This document shows, piece after piece, positions 45,807-55,538 of a stretch of DNA of 64,000 nt. The stretch is from Cryobacterium melibiosiphilum (GTDB lineage Bacteria > Actinomycetota > Actinomycetes > Actinomycetales > Microbacteriaceae): the NCBI RefSeq assembly GCF_003602235.1, contig NZ_QZVS01000084.1:29238-93237 (forward strand), given 5' to 3'. The notes beneath the pieces were generated by a model. That model was not told where the DNA came from, ran no database searches, and saw only the letters and a program-made list of their open reading frames with translations. How positions within the stretch are numbered: position 1 is the first letter of the stretch; every line of letters begins with the position of its first letter. A program made the position numbers and the translations under genes.

Positions 45807-47183
45807 GAGCGCCGAGCGGTCCCGCCGATCCGGCAACGCGGCGAGCGGAGTGCGCATGGGATCCTTGACGAGGTACATGGCTCGGTCGGCCTCCCGCAGC
45901 AACGGTTCGGGTTCGTCACCGCCCACCCCGAAGGCGATCCCGATGCTCACCCCCACGCTCACTGCCCGCGGCGAATGCCCGCCCGTGTCGAGGTCTTCCG
46001 GCAGCACGATCCGGTCGGTGACCAGCTCGCGGATCTTCGCCGCGATGAGGGCCACATCGTCGATGTCGGCAACATCGGGGCAGACCACCACGAACTCGTC
46101 GCCGCCGATCCGAGCGACCGTGTCGGTGCTGCGCGCGCCCTGGCAGAGCCGCGTGGCGACCTGGCTGAGAACCGCGTCGCCAACATGGTGCCCGAGGCTG
46201 TCGTTGATGATCTTGAAGCGGTCCAGGTCGAGAAAGAGCACCCCGACTCCGCGGCCGTGACGGCCGGCGTTCAAGAGCGCCTGCTCGAGCCGGTCGAGGA
46301 GCAGCACCCGATTGGGCAGCCCCGTCAACGCGTCATGAAAGGCGAGGTGTTCGATGCGGGCCTCGACCTGGCGCAGGGCGGTGATATCGGTGACGCTCGC
46401 GAGGTGTCCGGTGATGATCGGGGCGTGATGCTGGGGGTCCGGGGCGTGAAGCGGTGTCGTGCTCACCTGCACCCAGCTCTCCTCGCCATCGGGCCGCCGA
46501 AACCGCACCACCCCTTCGTAGCTGCCGCCTTCGGTGACGCACACGGCCCAGTCCCGCACGACCCGGTCGACATCGTCAGGGTGGATCGCGGCGGCCCAGC
46601 CGCCGCCGAGCGACTCTTCCACCGACATGCCGCTGAGGGCCATCCAGGTGTCGTTGGCCGTGAGCAGTCCGCCGGTGGCGTCGAGTTGCACGAACCCGAC
46701 GGGTGCCACCCGAATCAGCGCGTGCAGGGTCTCTGCAGATTCGGCGACTTCCCGGGTGCGTTCGGACACCGTCGATTCCAGGGTGCGATTCACCTCCGCC
46801 AGCTGATCCTCGCTGGCGTCGCGCAGGTGGTCCAGCTCGCGCAGCCGCAGCGCCGCCATCCAGCTGACCCCGCAACCGAGGATCGTCATGCCGATCACGA
46901 GCATTCCGGTGCCGAACGCCGTGTTGTACAGGCCCGCGCGCTCGCCCCAGAGGCGCAGCCAGCCGACGATGAACGGCACCAGAAGAAAGAACGGAAAGGC
47001 TCCGCGCAGCAGGGTGCCGGCGCTGCCCTGGTCGCGCATCAACCCGATGAGCCCGTCGCGGGGTCGCTGCGCCATGATCGCCAACGCCAAGATCAGCAGG
47101 CTCCCGCCGGTATGCGGTGCCATCCCGGCGGCGCCGGCGACGGTGTACAGCGCCGAGGCGCTGTAGGCGAAGCCGACTAGACG
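45804..47183 (-). pseudogene. 3' part of an IS-interrupted membrane PAS-GGDEF diguanylate cyclase
   Basis: This part encodes the last membrane helices (LVGFAYSASALYTVAGAAG, then two more), a short coiled coil, a PAS domain (about 135-260 of the fragment) and a GGDEF domain with intact active site (ARIGGDEFVVV) and DALTGLPNR. No EAL domain is present. The frame is open up to the insertion at 47183/47184. Joined to 48735-49196, omitting the inserted DNA, it reads continuously: ...QIALI-RLVGFAYSA.... An internal ATG at 47123 could still allow expression of a truncated cyclase lacking most of the sensor. Confidence 0.8.
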
Positions 47184-47288
47184 ATATGAGGGTGTCCGGC
47201 TCTTGAGGCTGGGGCCTGCGTTCAGGTATACGTGGGTTGCCAGCTTGGCAGGGCTGGCCTATCCATAGCTGAATTCTGGAGGCCCCAG

Positions 47289-48377
47289 TTGAGTGATTAT
47301 CGTACTTTCGTTGGCCTGGATGTGCACGCCCGAACTATCGTCGGCAGCGCCTTGGACGCGACGACCGGGGAAGTTCTGCGGCACCGGTTCGGGTTTGATC
47401 TAAACGAGGTGGTCGCGTGGACTCGGTCGTTGCCGGGGCCGCAGCTCGCCACGTATGAGGCCGGCCCGACCGGGTTTGGCCTCTACCGCCGGCTGGTGGA
47501 GTCAGGGACTGCGTGTCTCGTCGCGGCCCCGTCGAAACTACAACGACCCAGCGGCGACCGGGTCAAGACCGATGCCCGCGACGCGTTCCACCTGATGCGC
47601 CTGCTCCATCTGGAAGAGATCACCGCGGTGACTGTCCCCAGCGTCGAGGAGGAAACCGCCCGCGATCTGGTGCGGTCTCGTGAGGACACTCGTCAGGACC
47701 TGATGAGTGCGCGGCACCGGCTATCCAAGCTGTTACTCCGGCACGGCTTCGTCTATGACGACGGTGCCGCGTGGACTCGGCAGCATGACCGGTGGTTGCG
47801 CGAGCACCGCAGCGGAGACCTCGCCTATAGGACCGCGTTTGACGCGAACTACGAGGCCGTGGTGCAGGCTGCCGCTCGGCGTGACCGGCTAGATAAAGCC
47901 ATCACGACGATGGCCGAGGACTCACCCTTCACTCCGCTGGTGAACCGGCTGGGTTGCTTGCGCGGGATCTCGACGCTGACCGGGTTCGCGTTGGCGGTGG
48001 AGATCACGGACTGGCACCGCTTTACCGGCAGCACGATTGGTGCGTACCTGGGTTTGGTGCCGTCGGAGTATTCGTCGGGCCAGTCCCGGCAGCTGGGCGG
48101 CATCACCAAGACCGGCAACACGCACGCGCGAAGGCTGCTCGTCGAGGCGGCGTGGCATCATCGCCGCGACTATCGGCCGTCGCCGACGTCGGTGTTGCAA
48201 GCGCGATGGGACAAGGCACCCGTCGCAGCTCAACTGCGCGGCCAGGCCGGTAACGAGCGGTTGCATCATCAGTGGGTGGCGTTCACGGCCCGGAAGAAGC
48301 GTCCTGTCGTGGCTAATGTCGCCGTCGCCCGTGAGCTGGCCGGCTGGTGTTGGTCCCTCGCGGTGATGGATACCTAA
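47289..48377 (+). CDS. IS110-family transposase (DEDD recombinase)
   Basis: A 362-residue transposase. The N-terminal RuvC-like DEDD catalytic residues are Asp11 (VGLDVHA), Glu57 (YEAGPTGFGLYR), and Asp95 and Asp98 (VKTDARDAFHL). A coiled middle is followed by the Transposase_20 domain with LRGISTLTGFALAVEITDWHRF and the likely nucleophilic Ser in GQSRQLGGITKTGN. TTG 47289 is chosen because GGAGG ends 6 bases before it and the protein begins right at homology (SDYRTFVGLDVH). The frame appears intact, so the element may be active. Confidence 0.93.
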   Translation: MSDYRTFVGLDVHARTIVGSALDATTGEVLRHRFGFDLNEVVAWTRSLPGPQLATYEAGPTGFGLYRRLVESGTACLVAAPSKLQRPSGDRVKTDARDAFHLMRLLHLEEITAVTVPSVEEETARDLVRSREDTRQDLMSARHRLSKLLLRHGFVYDDGAAWTRQHDRWLREHRSGDLAYRTAFDANYEAVVQAAARRDRLDKAITTMAEDSPFTPLVNRLGCLRGISTLTGFALAVEITDWHRFTGSTIGAYLGLVPSEYSSGQSRQLGGITKTGNTHARRLLVEAAWHHRRDYRPSPTSVLQARWDKAPVAAQLRGQAGNERLHHQWVAFTARKKRPVVANVAVARELAGWCWSLAVMDT

Positions 48378-48626
48378 ACTTCAGACTGCTGATCGCCGGG
48401 GACCGACGTGGCGACGAACACGATGGAGTGACCCGCTTGCGCGCTATGAGCAGCCCGACCCCGCAGGTGACGCCCGATTTCTAGACCAGCGGCTCCACTC
48501 CTGCCGAACACTTCGCCCTGCGGTAACCAACCCGCGTATATCAGCCTGACCGTGATGTCGACAGACAACTCGACCCACTTCGGTCACCGGCGATCAGCCT
48601 TCCGCAGCACCCGAGATTCCAGTCTC

Positions 48627-48680
48627 TCGAGTTCTGGGTGGGAGTGGGGAAAAAGCGCCCCACTCCCACCCAGAACTCGA
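48627..48680. repeat. Perfect 23-bp hairpin in the IS110 3' non-coding region
   Basis: The arms 48627-48649 and 48658-48680 (CGAGTTCTGGGTGGGAGTGG core) are exact reverse complements around AAAAAGCG. It could terminate transposase transcription or structure a guide RNA. Unrelated in sequence to the hairpins elsewhere in the window but similar in build. Confidence 0.75.
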
Positions 48681-48734
48681 ACAACAGCATCACGGGCGCC
48701 GCTCAAAAACGCCCTCTTGACAAATACCCCTACA

Positions 48735-49196
48735 TATCAGCGCGATCTGGCTGATTCCGAGGCCGACCATCGCCAGCACGAGAGCCGGCGTCGTGTGACG
48801 GGTGGTGCCGATCAGGGCGACGGATGCCCCGAGAAAGATCAGGGCCGCGGCCGTACCGGGGGCCATCAGCACCGAGTTCTCGCCGAAGTCGACACGGGTC
48901 AGGTCGATTCCGGGCATCAGGGTGTCCACCCCGAGGGAGGCGTCGAGGCTGTATTCGACCAAAGTCAGCACTCCGATCACCACGACCAGGCCACCGAGAA
49001 TCCGGCCGACGATGGGGTGCTGCAGGAGCACCACGGCAGCCGACAGCACGACCACGCACAGCGCTGTCGTGGGCCGCATCGCACCGAATCCGGGAATCAG
49101 ATTGGTGAGCTGGGTGATGCCCGCGTACCACCCCACGAGCACGAGCACACCGACGACGGCGACGACCGTCGCTCCGATTCGCGCGCTCAACAGCAT
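48735..49196 (-). pseudogene. 5' part of the IS-interrupted membrane GGDEF gene
   Basis: From ATG 49196 (GGAG 4 bases upstream) the frame encodes about 154 residues with several membrane helices (VVAVVGVLVLVGWYAGI, TALCVVVLSAAVVLL, ILGGLVVVIGVLTLVEY, TAAALIFLGASVALIG and ALVLAMVGLGISQIALI). This is a multi-helix sensor of the kind found ahead of PAS-GGDEF modules. The frame runs a few codons into the insertion sequence and stops. It continues in the 45804-47183 fragment. Confidence 0.8.
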
Positions 49197-49311
49197 GGTG
49201 CTCCGACTCCCGAGAGGCTCCGGAGCCGATCGTTCCCCCAAGGCTAAGTCGATCCGAGGGACGAATCAATGTATTTTCCTCGGTTACGCAAGTCCCCCGA
49301 ACGAGGGGCCG

Positions 49312-50193
49312 CTAGAAGACGGTCAGACCGTGCGCGCGGAACTGGCCCCGCACGCGGTCCTGGAGCGCGGCATCCGGCGGTGTCACACCGTGCAGCGGAT
49401 ACGGAATGCTGAGCCGGTTCCACTTGTCCTCCCCCATTTGGTGAAAGGGCAGCACCTCCACCCGCTCAACGTTGGGCCAGCGGGCGACGATCTCGGCGAC
49501 CGCCTCCACGTTGTCGACCGCGTCGGTCAGCCCCGGCACGAGCACGAAACGCACCCAGACGGCGATACCGCGCTCGGCGAGCCGATCACCGAACGCGATC
49601 GTCGGCGCGAGCTCGCGCCCGGTGACCTCGCGGTAGGTGCCCGGCAGGCCCGATTTCACGTCGAGCAGCACGAGGTCGACGTTGTCGAGCAGCGCGTCAG
49701 ACGCGCTCGCGCCAAGGTACCCGGAGGTGTCCAGGGTGGTGTGGATGCCCCGGCCGTGCAGCTCAGCGAACAGACGCTTGACGAAGGCGGGCTGCATGAG
49801 CGGCTCCCCGCCCGAGACCGTCACGCCACCCTTCGTGGCCGTAAAGACGCCCTCATAGCGGCGGATGCGGGTGAGGATCTCCTCGATATCGGTCACGGTG
49901 CCGTCGCGCATCTTCCAGGTGTCCGGGTTGTGGCAGTACTGGCAGCGCAACAGGCACCCCGAGAGAAACAGCGTCAGCCGGGTGCCTGGACCATCGACCG
50001 CGGTCACGAGCTCCCAGGAGTGCAGGCTCGCGACCGTACCGGCGCGGATCGCGGCCATTTCGGCGTGGTGGGCCGCCGTGGCGTCGGGTGCGGCGGCATC
50101 CGTCACCGGGCCGTCGCCGCTGTCGAGGGCGACGACGGCGCACTCCTTGCTGGGAAAAGCAGCATTCGGCATGCCGAGCATGATCGCGCTCAC
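49312..50193 (-). CDS. pflA: Pyruvate formate-lyase activating enzyme
   Basis: A 293-residue radical SAM enzyme that installs the glycyl radical on pyruvate formate-lyase. The cluster motif is GCLLRCQYC (Cys80, 84, 87), then HNPDTW and GGVTVSGGEPLMQ. It has about 50 extra N-terminal residues, Ala/Asp-rich, compared with the compact E. coli enzyme. GTG 50193 lies 5 bp after the pflB stop; an in-frame ATG at 50181 is an alternative. Neither has a strong ribosome site, so coupling to pflB is likely. Confidence 0.93.
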   Translation of the reverse strand: MSAIMLGMPNAAFPSKECAVVALDSGDGPVTDAAAPDATAAHHAEMAAIRAGTVASLHSWELVTAVDGPGTRLTLFLSGCLLRCQYCHNPDTWKMRDGTVTDIEEILTRIRRYEGVFTATKGGVTVSGGEPLMQPAFVKRLFAELHGRGIHTTLDTSGYLGASASDALLDNVDLVLLDVKSGLPGTYREVTGRELAPTIAFGDRLAERGIAVWVRFVLVPGLTDAVDNVEAVAEIVARWPNVERVEVLPFHQMGEDKWNRLSIPYPLHGVTPPDAALQDRVRGQFRAHGLTVF

Positions 50194-50198
50194 GCGGG

Positions 50199-52481
50199 TC
50201 AGACGCTGGTGTGGAACGTGCGGCTGATGACGTCCAGCTGCTGTTCCCGGGTCAGCCGGATGAAGTTGACCGCGTAACCCGACACTCGAATGGTGAGCTG
50301 CGGGTAGTTCTCGGGGTGTTCCATGGCGTCTTCGAGGGTCTCCCGGTTGAGCACGTTGATGTTCAGGTGGTAGCCGTGCGAGAGGGTGTAGGCGTCGATC
50401 AGGCCGACCAGGTTGGTCACCTGCTCGTCGGGCGTGTGGCCGAGGCCGGCCGGCACGACCGTGTTGGTGAGCGAGATGCCGTCCTGCGCCTCGGCGTAGG
50501 GGATCTTCGCGACGCTGAGCGCGGAGATGAGCATGCCGTGGGTGTCGCGGCCGTTCATCGGGTTCGCACCGGGCGCGAAGGGGGCGCCGGCACGACGACC
50601 GTCGGGGGTGTTGCCGGTCTTCTTGCCGTAGACGACGTTGGAGGTGATCGTGAGTACCGACTGCGTGTGGGTCGCGTTGCGGTAGGTCGGGTGCTTGCGG
50701 ATCATGCCCATGAAGGTTTCGACGATGAGCACGGCGATCGAGTCGACCCGGTCGTCGTCGTTGCCGAACGCCGGGTACTCGCCCTCGACGGTGTAATCGA
50801 TGACCAGACCGGTCTCGTCGCGCACGGGACGCACGGTGGCGTACTTGATGGCGCTGAGCGAGTCAGCGGATACGCTCAGCCCGGCGATACCGCAGGCCAT
50901 CGTGCGCAAAATGTCGCCGTCGTGCAGGGCCATCTCGAGGCGCTCGTAGGCGTACTTGTCGTGCATGTAGTGGATGCAGTTGAGCGCGTCGACGTAGGTC
51001 TCGGCGAGCCATTCGAGGGTGCCGAGGTAGGCGGTCCAGACGGTGTCGAAGTCAAGCACGTCGCCGGCCAGCGGCACGGTCTCGGGGGCGATCTGCTCGC
51101 CGGTGATCTCGTCGCGGCCGCCGTTGATGGCGTAGAGCAGGGCCTTCACGGTGTTCACCCGGGCGCCGAAGAACTGCATCTGCTTGCCGACCCGCATCGG
51201 GGACACGCAGCAGGCGATCGCCGCGTCGTCGCCCCAGGCGTCGCGAATCAGGTCGTCGGACTCGTACTGGATCGCGGAGGTGTCGATGGAGACCTGGGCG
51301 CAGAAGCGCTTGAAGCCCTCGGGCAGGCTGTCGCTCCACAGCACGGTCAGGTTCGGCTCGGGCGCCGGGCCCAGGTTGTAGAGGGTCTGCAGAAAGCGGA
51401 ACGCGGTCTTGGTGACGAGGGCTCGACCGTCGAGGCCGATGCCGCCCATCGACTCGGTCACCCAGGTGGGGTCGCCGGAGAAGAGCTCGTCGTATTCGGG
51501 CGTGCGCAGAAAACGCACGATGCGCAGCTTGATGACGAGGTCGTCGATCAGCTCCTGGGCGGTCTCCTCGGTGAGTGTTCCGGCGGCGAGGTCCCGTTCG
51601 ATGTAGGCGTCGAGGAACGCGGTGTTGCGGCCGAAGGACATGGCGGCGCCGTTCTGCTCCTTCACCGCGCCGAGGTAGGCGAAGTACAGCCACTGGATGG
51701 CTTCGGTGGCGGTTTCGGCGGGGCGCTTGATGTCGAAGCCGTAGGAGGCGGCCATCTGGATGAGTTCCTTGAGCGCCTTGATCTGTTCCGAGTTCTCCTC
51801 GCGGCCGCGGATGATCTCTTCGGTGGAGGACTGCATGTCGAGCCCGACCCGCTCGCGCTTTTTCGCAGCGATGAGGGCGGTGACGCCGTACAGGGCCACG
51901 CGGCGATAGTCGCCGATGATGCGGCCGCGACCGTAGGCATCCGGAAGGCCCGTGATCAGGTGGCTGTGCCGGGCACGCTTGACGGCCGGCGGGTAGACGT
52001 CGAAGACGCCGTCGTTGTGGGTCTTGCGGTACTTCGTGAAGATCGTTTCCAGTTCGGGCGAGACCGGGTAGCCGTAGGTTTCGAGGCTCGTCGCGACCAT
52101 GCGCCATCCGCCGAAGGGCATGATGGCACGCTTGAGCGGGGCGTCCGTCTGCAGGCCCACGATGATCTCGTTGGGCCGGTCGATGTAGCCGGGAGCGTGC
52201 GCGGTGATCGAGGCCGGGGTGGTCGCGTCGACGTCGTAGACACCCTTGCGCTGCTCCTCGGGGAACATCGCGGTGAGCTTCGCCCAGACGCCGGTCGTGC
52301 GCGCGGTGGCTCCGGCGAGGAAGCCCGCGTCGCCGAGGTAGGGCGTGTAGTTGCGCTGGATGAAGTCGCGCACGTCGATGCCGTCCTGCCAGGGACCGGA
52401 GACGAAGCCCGCCCAGCCGAGGGGTTCGGTCTGCGCTCCAGCCTGAATGCGGGCGGTGCGGGTGTCTTCGGTCATGGTCAT
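50199..52481 (-). CDS. pflB: Pyruvate formate-lyase
   Basis: A 760-residue glycyl-radical enzyme cleaving pyruvate with CoA to acetyl-CoA and formate without oxygen. The adjacent catalytic cysteines are in IACCVSPM (near 420), and the radical glycine lies in the C-terminal RVSGYAVNF (near 735). Full length and close to the classical E. coli type ([37 protein letters not shown]). GGAG precedes ATG 52481. First gene of pflB-pflA. A DosR-like box lies about 116 bp upstream. Its presence indicates fermentative or oxygen-limited growth, uncommon for this kind of actinobacterium. Its formate could feed the dehydrogenase at 29 kb. Confidence 0.96.
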   Translation of the reverse strand: MTMTEDTRTARIQAGAQTEPLGWAGFVSGPWQDGIDVRDFIQRNYTPYLGDAGFLAGATARTTGVWAKLTAMFPEEQRKGVYDVDATTPASITAHAPGYIDRPNEIIVGLQTDAPLKRAIMPFGGWRMVATSLETYGYPVSPELETIFTKYRKTHNDGVFDVYPPAVKRARHSHLITGLPDAYGRGRIIGDYRRVALYGVTALIAAKKRERVGLDMQSSTEEIIRGREENSEQIKALKELIQMAASYGFDIKRPAETATEAIQWLYFAYLGAVKEQNGAAMSFGRNTAFLDAYIERDLAAGTLTEETAQELIDDLVIKLRIVRFLRTPEYDELFSGDPTWVTESMGGIGLDGRALVTKTAFRFLQTLYNLGPAPEPNLTVLWSDSLPEGFKRFCAQVSIDTSAIQYESDDLIRDAWGDDAAIACCVSPMRVGKQMQFFGARVNTVKALLYAINGGRDEITGEQIAPETVPLAGDVLDFDTVWTAYLGTLEWLAETYVDALNCIHYMHDKYAYERLEMALHDGDILRTMACGIAGLSVSADSLSAIKYATVRPVRDETGLVIDYTVEGEYPAFGNDDDRVDSIAVLIVETFMGMIRKHPTYRNATHTQSVLTITSNVVYGKKTGNTPDGRRAGAPFAPGANPMNGRDTHGMLISALSVAKIPYAEAQDGISLTNTVVPAGLGHTPDEQVTNLVGLIDAYTLSHGYHLNINVLNRETLEDAMEHPENYPQLTIRVSGYAVNFIRLTREQQLDVISRTFHTSV

Positions 52482-52596
52482 AATTTCGCTCTCCTTGTGG
52501 GATCGAGATTGCGGTAACGACAGTGCGGTATCGAGACGCGCGCGCGATAAACGGTGCGTCTACTGAGACCGTACGCCGACGGATGCCCCGCGCGCC

Positions 52597-52612
52597 CGGG
52601 TCTTTCGGCCCC
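52597..52612. promoter_or_regulatory. DosR/DevR-like hypoxia box upstream of pflB
   Basis: CGGGTCTTTCGGCCCC resembles the core GGGACTTTNGNCCC bound by the dormancy regulator DosR/DevR of mycobacteria, with one core difference (T for A). It lies between the divergent pflB (start 52481) and YqhA-like gene (start 52688) and could act on either. Confidence 0.45.
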
Positions 52613-52687
52613 ACTTGCCTCGTGGCCCGCCTCACGCGTCCCCCGCGTACAGGGGGATTCACAAGAAGCGCACCCTAGGGTTGCCCA

Positions 52688-53596
52688 GTGACTGAAGCTC
52701 CCCCCACCACGACCTCGACCGCCCCGCGCCCGTTCCGGCCGCAATCCAGTTGGGTGCGCGGCGTCGGCCTGATGATCTTCACCAGCCGCTGGCTGCAGGC
52801 TCCCCTCTATCTCGGGCTCATCGTGGCGCAGATCATCTACGTGATCGTGTTCATGGTCGAGCTCGTGAACCTCGGCGGCAGCGTCTGGCATTCCCTGACC
52901 GTGCCGGGCGACGACGGAGCCATCCACGTCGAAGAGGCCGCGATCATGCTCTCGGTGCTCGGCCTGATCGACGTGGTCATGATCGCGAACCTGCTGATCA
53001 TGGTCATCATCGGCGGCTACGAGACCTTCGTGTCCCGCATCCGCATCGAGGGCCACCCCGACCAGCCCGAATGGCTCTCCCACGTCAATGCGAACGTGCT
53101 CAAGGTCAAGCTCGCGATGGCGATCGTCGGCATCTCGTCGATCCACCTGCTGAAGACGTTCATCGAGGTCGGCGACCTCGCCGCGCGAGGCACCCCCATC
53201 AACGAAGAGCCGAGCGAGACCATCACGGGCAACGTCTACACCTGGGACGGCGTGCTCTGGCAGGTCGTGATCCACATGGTGTTCATTCTCTCGGCCGTCG
53301 CCCTGGCCTGGATCGACCGGATCTCGCAGGGTGCCGCCCACGGGCCGGCCAAGCCGTCGACGATGGGCGAGGCGCCGGTTGCCCCCGCTGTTTCCCCGGC
53401 CGTATCCCCCACCGCGCCGGCTGCGCTGACCGGGCCCGCCGCATCCACTCGCCCCGCGATCACCGCGATCGACCACTCCGTCATCGACCACTCGGCGGGC
53501 AGCCAGCTGCTGCAGCTCGGCCAGCTGCGCGATGCCGGGATCGTGACCGACGACGAGTTCCAGGCCAAGAAGACCGAGCTGCTCGCCCGCTTCTAA
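52688..53596 (+). CDS. YqhA/UPF0114-family membrane protein with C-terminal SHOCT motif
   Basis: A 302-residue protein. About four membrane helices cover the UPF0114 (TIGR00645) core: RWLQAPLYLGLIVAQIIYVIVF near the start, IDVVMIANLLIMVIIGGYETFVSR in the middle and a final WQVVIHMVFILSAVALAWIDR. A Pro/Ala/Ser-rich linker follows, then a short SHOCT-like end (LGQLRDAGIVTDDEFQAKKTELLARF pattern). The function of UPF0114 is unknown. Fusion to a SHOCT oligomerisation motif is unusual in the E. coli version. GTG 52688 has no strong ribosome site. Divergent from pflB and possibly co-regulated. Confidence 0.82.
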   Translation: MTEAPPTTTSTAPRPFRPQSSWVRGVGLMIFTSRWLQAPLYLGLIVAQIIYVIVFMVELVNLGGSVWHSLTVPGDDGAIHVEEAAIMLSVLGLIDVVMIANLLIMVIIGGYETFVSRIRIEGHPDQPEWLSHVNANVLKVKLAMAIVGISSIHLLKTFIEVGDLAARGTPINEEPSETITGNVYTWDGVLWQVVIHMVFILSAVALAWIDRISQGAAHGPAKPSTMGEAPVAPAVSPAVSPTAPAALTGPAASTRPAITAIDHSVIDHSAGSQLLQLGQLRDAGIVTDDEFQAKKTELLARF

Positions 53597-53615
53597 CCGC
53601 TGGCCTCGCCGAACT

Positions 53616-53660
53616 GTGAGTTTCGCATCGGTTTCGGACCGAAACGGATGCTCAACTCAC
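53616..53660. terminator. Long imperfect hairpin between convergent genes
   Basis: GTGAGTT pairs with AACTCAC, GCATC with GATGC, and GTTTCG with CGAAAC around a 3-base tip, with one single and one double mismatch between blocks. It fills most of the 77-bp gap between the YqhA-like gene and the convergent synthetase gene: probable bidirectional terminator. Confidence 0.65.
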
Positions 53661-53673
53661 GGTTCGACGAACG

Positions 53674-55461
53674 CTACTTCGGTTCGGGGCGTTTCAGCTC
53701 GGGGAACTGGTCATCGCGCCACTCGTCGGGCAGGGCGACCCCCTGCTGGGCGGCCACGTTCTCGCGCACCCGCAGCTCGACGCGGCGGATCTTGCCTGAG
53801 CTGGTCTTCGGCAGTTCGACGAACTCGACCCGGCGCACCCGCATGTAGGGCGGCAGGCCGACGCGGGCGTGGTGCAGCACCGCGAGGGCCGTCTCGCGGG
53901 TAGGCTCCCAGCCGGCCGCAAGGTGCACGTAGGCCTTCGCGATGTTGAGGCGCGTGGCATCCGGTGCCGGAACCACGGCCGCCTCGGCGACGGCCGGGTG
54001 CTCGAGCAGCACGCTCTCCACCTCGAACGGTGACACCTTGTAGTCCGAGGACTTGAAGACGTCGTCGGTGCGGCCGATGAAGGTGAGGTAGCCGTTGGGT
54101 TCGCGACGGGCGACGTCGCCGGTTCGGAAGTAGCCGTCGCGGGTGGCGCGCGCGGTGAGAGCCGCGTCGCCGTGGTAACCGGTCATGACGTTCACGGACC
54201 GGTCCGACAGCGCGAGGCAGATTTCGCCCTCTTCGGCGATCGCCCCGGTGATCGGGTCAAGCAGCGCGATCTCAACGCCGGGCAGCGGCAGCCCCATCGA
54301 ACCGGCGAGCAGCTCGGATCCGGGCGCGTTTCCGACAATCGCGGTGGTCTCGGTCTGGCCGTAGCCGTCGCGGATGGTGAGGGTCCAGGCGCGGGTGATC
54401 TGGGCGATCACCTCGGGATTCAAGGGTTCACCGGCCGAGAGCAGTTCGCGCAGGGCAGCAGGCTTGCTGCCCACATCGGACTGGATCAGCATGCGCCAGA
54501 CGGTCGGCGGCGCGCAGAACGTCGTGACCTTCGCGCGGTGCAGCTGCGCGGTGAGCGCGGTCGGGTCGAACCGGGAGTAGTTGTAGACGAACACCGTGGC
54601 TTCGGCGATCCATGGGGCGAAGAAGCAGCTCCAGGCGTGCTTGCCCCAGCCGGGTGAGCTGATGGCGAGCTGCACGTCGCCGGGCTGGAGGCCCAGCCAG
54701 TACATGGTCGACAGGTGCCCGACCGGGTACGAGGTCTGCGAGTGCAGCACCATTTTCGGCTTGCTCGTGGTGCCCGAGGTGAAGTAGATCAGAGAGGGAT
54801 CGTCGGAGGCGACGCTCACGCCGAGTTCTGCGGGAGTGACTGCGGCGGAGGCGGCGTAGTCCAGCCATCCGTCACCTGATTGTGCAGCAACGGATGCCGC
54901 GGCGGCCTTTCCCACCCGGATGCGCGTGAAATCCCCCGCAATCTCGGCAAACTTGTGGGTGTCGTGCGCGTTGGCGATGACGTGCTGCACGCCACCGCGC
55001 GTCACCCGGTCGACCAGGTCGCCGGCGTCGAGCATGTCGGAGGTCGGCATGATGACCGCGCCGACCTTCATGATGGCGAGCATGGATTCCCAGATCTCGA
55101 CCTGATTGCCGAGCATGAGCATGACATGGTCGCCAATGCCGACGCCGTTCTGCTGCAGCCAGGTGGCCACCCGGTCGGAGCGGAGTTTCATGTCGGCGAA
55201 GCTGATCTGCTGCTCGCGGCCGTCTTCCTCGACGATCCAGAGCGCGATGCGGTCGTTGCCGGTGGCGATGACGTCGAACCAGTCGGTGGCCCAGTTGAAG
55301 GTGGGTCCCACGGCGGGCCACTCGAAGTCGGCTGCGGCCTGCGCGTGGTTGTCGCGCAGCGCGAGCAGTTGGTCGCGGGCGGCGCGGTAGGCGCTGGTGG
55401 CTCGAGACGGCGTGGTCGCGCCCTGCGTCGGCAGCGTTGCCGAGTATTCCGATTCAGTCAT
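53674..55461 (-). CDS. Acyl-CoA synthetase (AMP-forming, medium-chain type)
   Basis: A 595-residue ANL-superfamily ligase. ATP-binding motif YFTSGTTSKPKM is near 235, the adenylation motifs are GYGQTET and YFRTGDVARR, and the C-terminal lysine motif is KTSSGKIRRVELR. The overall pattern (DWFDVIATGNDRIALWIVEEDG) matches acetyl/medium-chain acyl-CoA synthetases. It would activate a carboxylic acid with ATP and CoA; chain length is unknown. ATG 55461 is preferred over one 9 bp upstream because GAGA lies at a suitable distance. Divergent from the ornithine cyclodeaminase-like gene. Confidence 0.88.
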   Translation of the reverse strand: MTESEYSATLPTQGATTPSRATSAYRAARDQLLALRDNHAQAAADFEWPAVGPTFNWATDWFDVIATGNDRIALWIVEEDGREQQISFADMKLRSDRVATWLQQNGVGIGDHVMLMLGNQVEIWESMLAIMKVGAVIMPTSDMLDAGDLVDRVTRGGVQHVIANAHDTHKFAEIAGDFTRIRVGKAAAASVAAQSGDGWLDYAASAAVTPAELGVSVASDDPSLIYFTSGTTSKPKMVLHSQTSYPVGHLSTMYWLGLQPGDVQLAISSPGWGKHAWSCFFAPWIAEATVFVYNYSRFDPTALTAQLHRAKVTTFCAPPTVWRMLIQSDVGSKPAALRELLSAGEPLNPEVIAQITRAWTLTIRDGYGQTETTAIVGNAPGSELLAGSMGLPLPGVEIALLDPITGAIAEEGEICLALSDRSVNVMTGYHGDAALTARATRDGYFRTGDVARREPNGYLTFIGRTDDVFKSSDYKVSPFEVESVLLEHPAVAEAAVVPAPDATRLNIAKAYVHLAAGWEPTRETALAVLHHARVGLPPYMRVRRVEFVELPKTSSGKIRRVELRVRENVAAQQGVALPDEWRDDQFPELKRPEPK

Positions 55462-55538
55462 AGGTTTCATTCTCGCAAAGTTCGTATGCCGCCGCGGGCA
55501 CGGAACGCCGCCGGTGTGCCCGGTGGCAGGATCGAGGG

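Larger units (their letters stand above)
47184..48734 (+). mobile_element. IS110-family insertion sequence
   Basis: About 1.55 kb inserted into a GGDEF gene. The left end reads ATATGAGGGTGTCC; the right end contains CTCTTGACAAATACCCCTACA followed by TAT. Both junctions carry a short (A)TAT sequence, so the exact edge is uncertain by a few bases. There are no long terminal inverted repeats, as expected for IS110. The transposase has a 105-bp leader and about 357 bp of non-coding DNA after it, which in this family often encodes the guide (bridge/seek) RNA. The outward TTGACA at the right end is typical of junction promoters formed by the circular intermediate. Confidence 0.82.
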
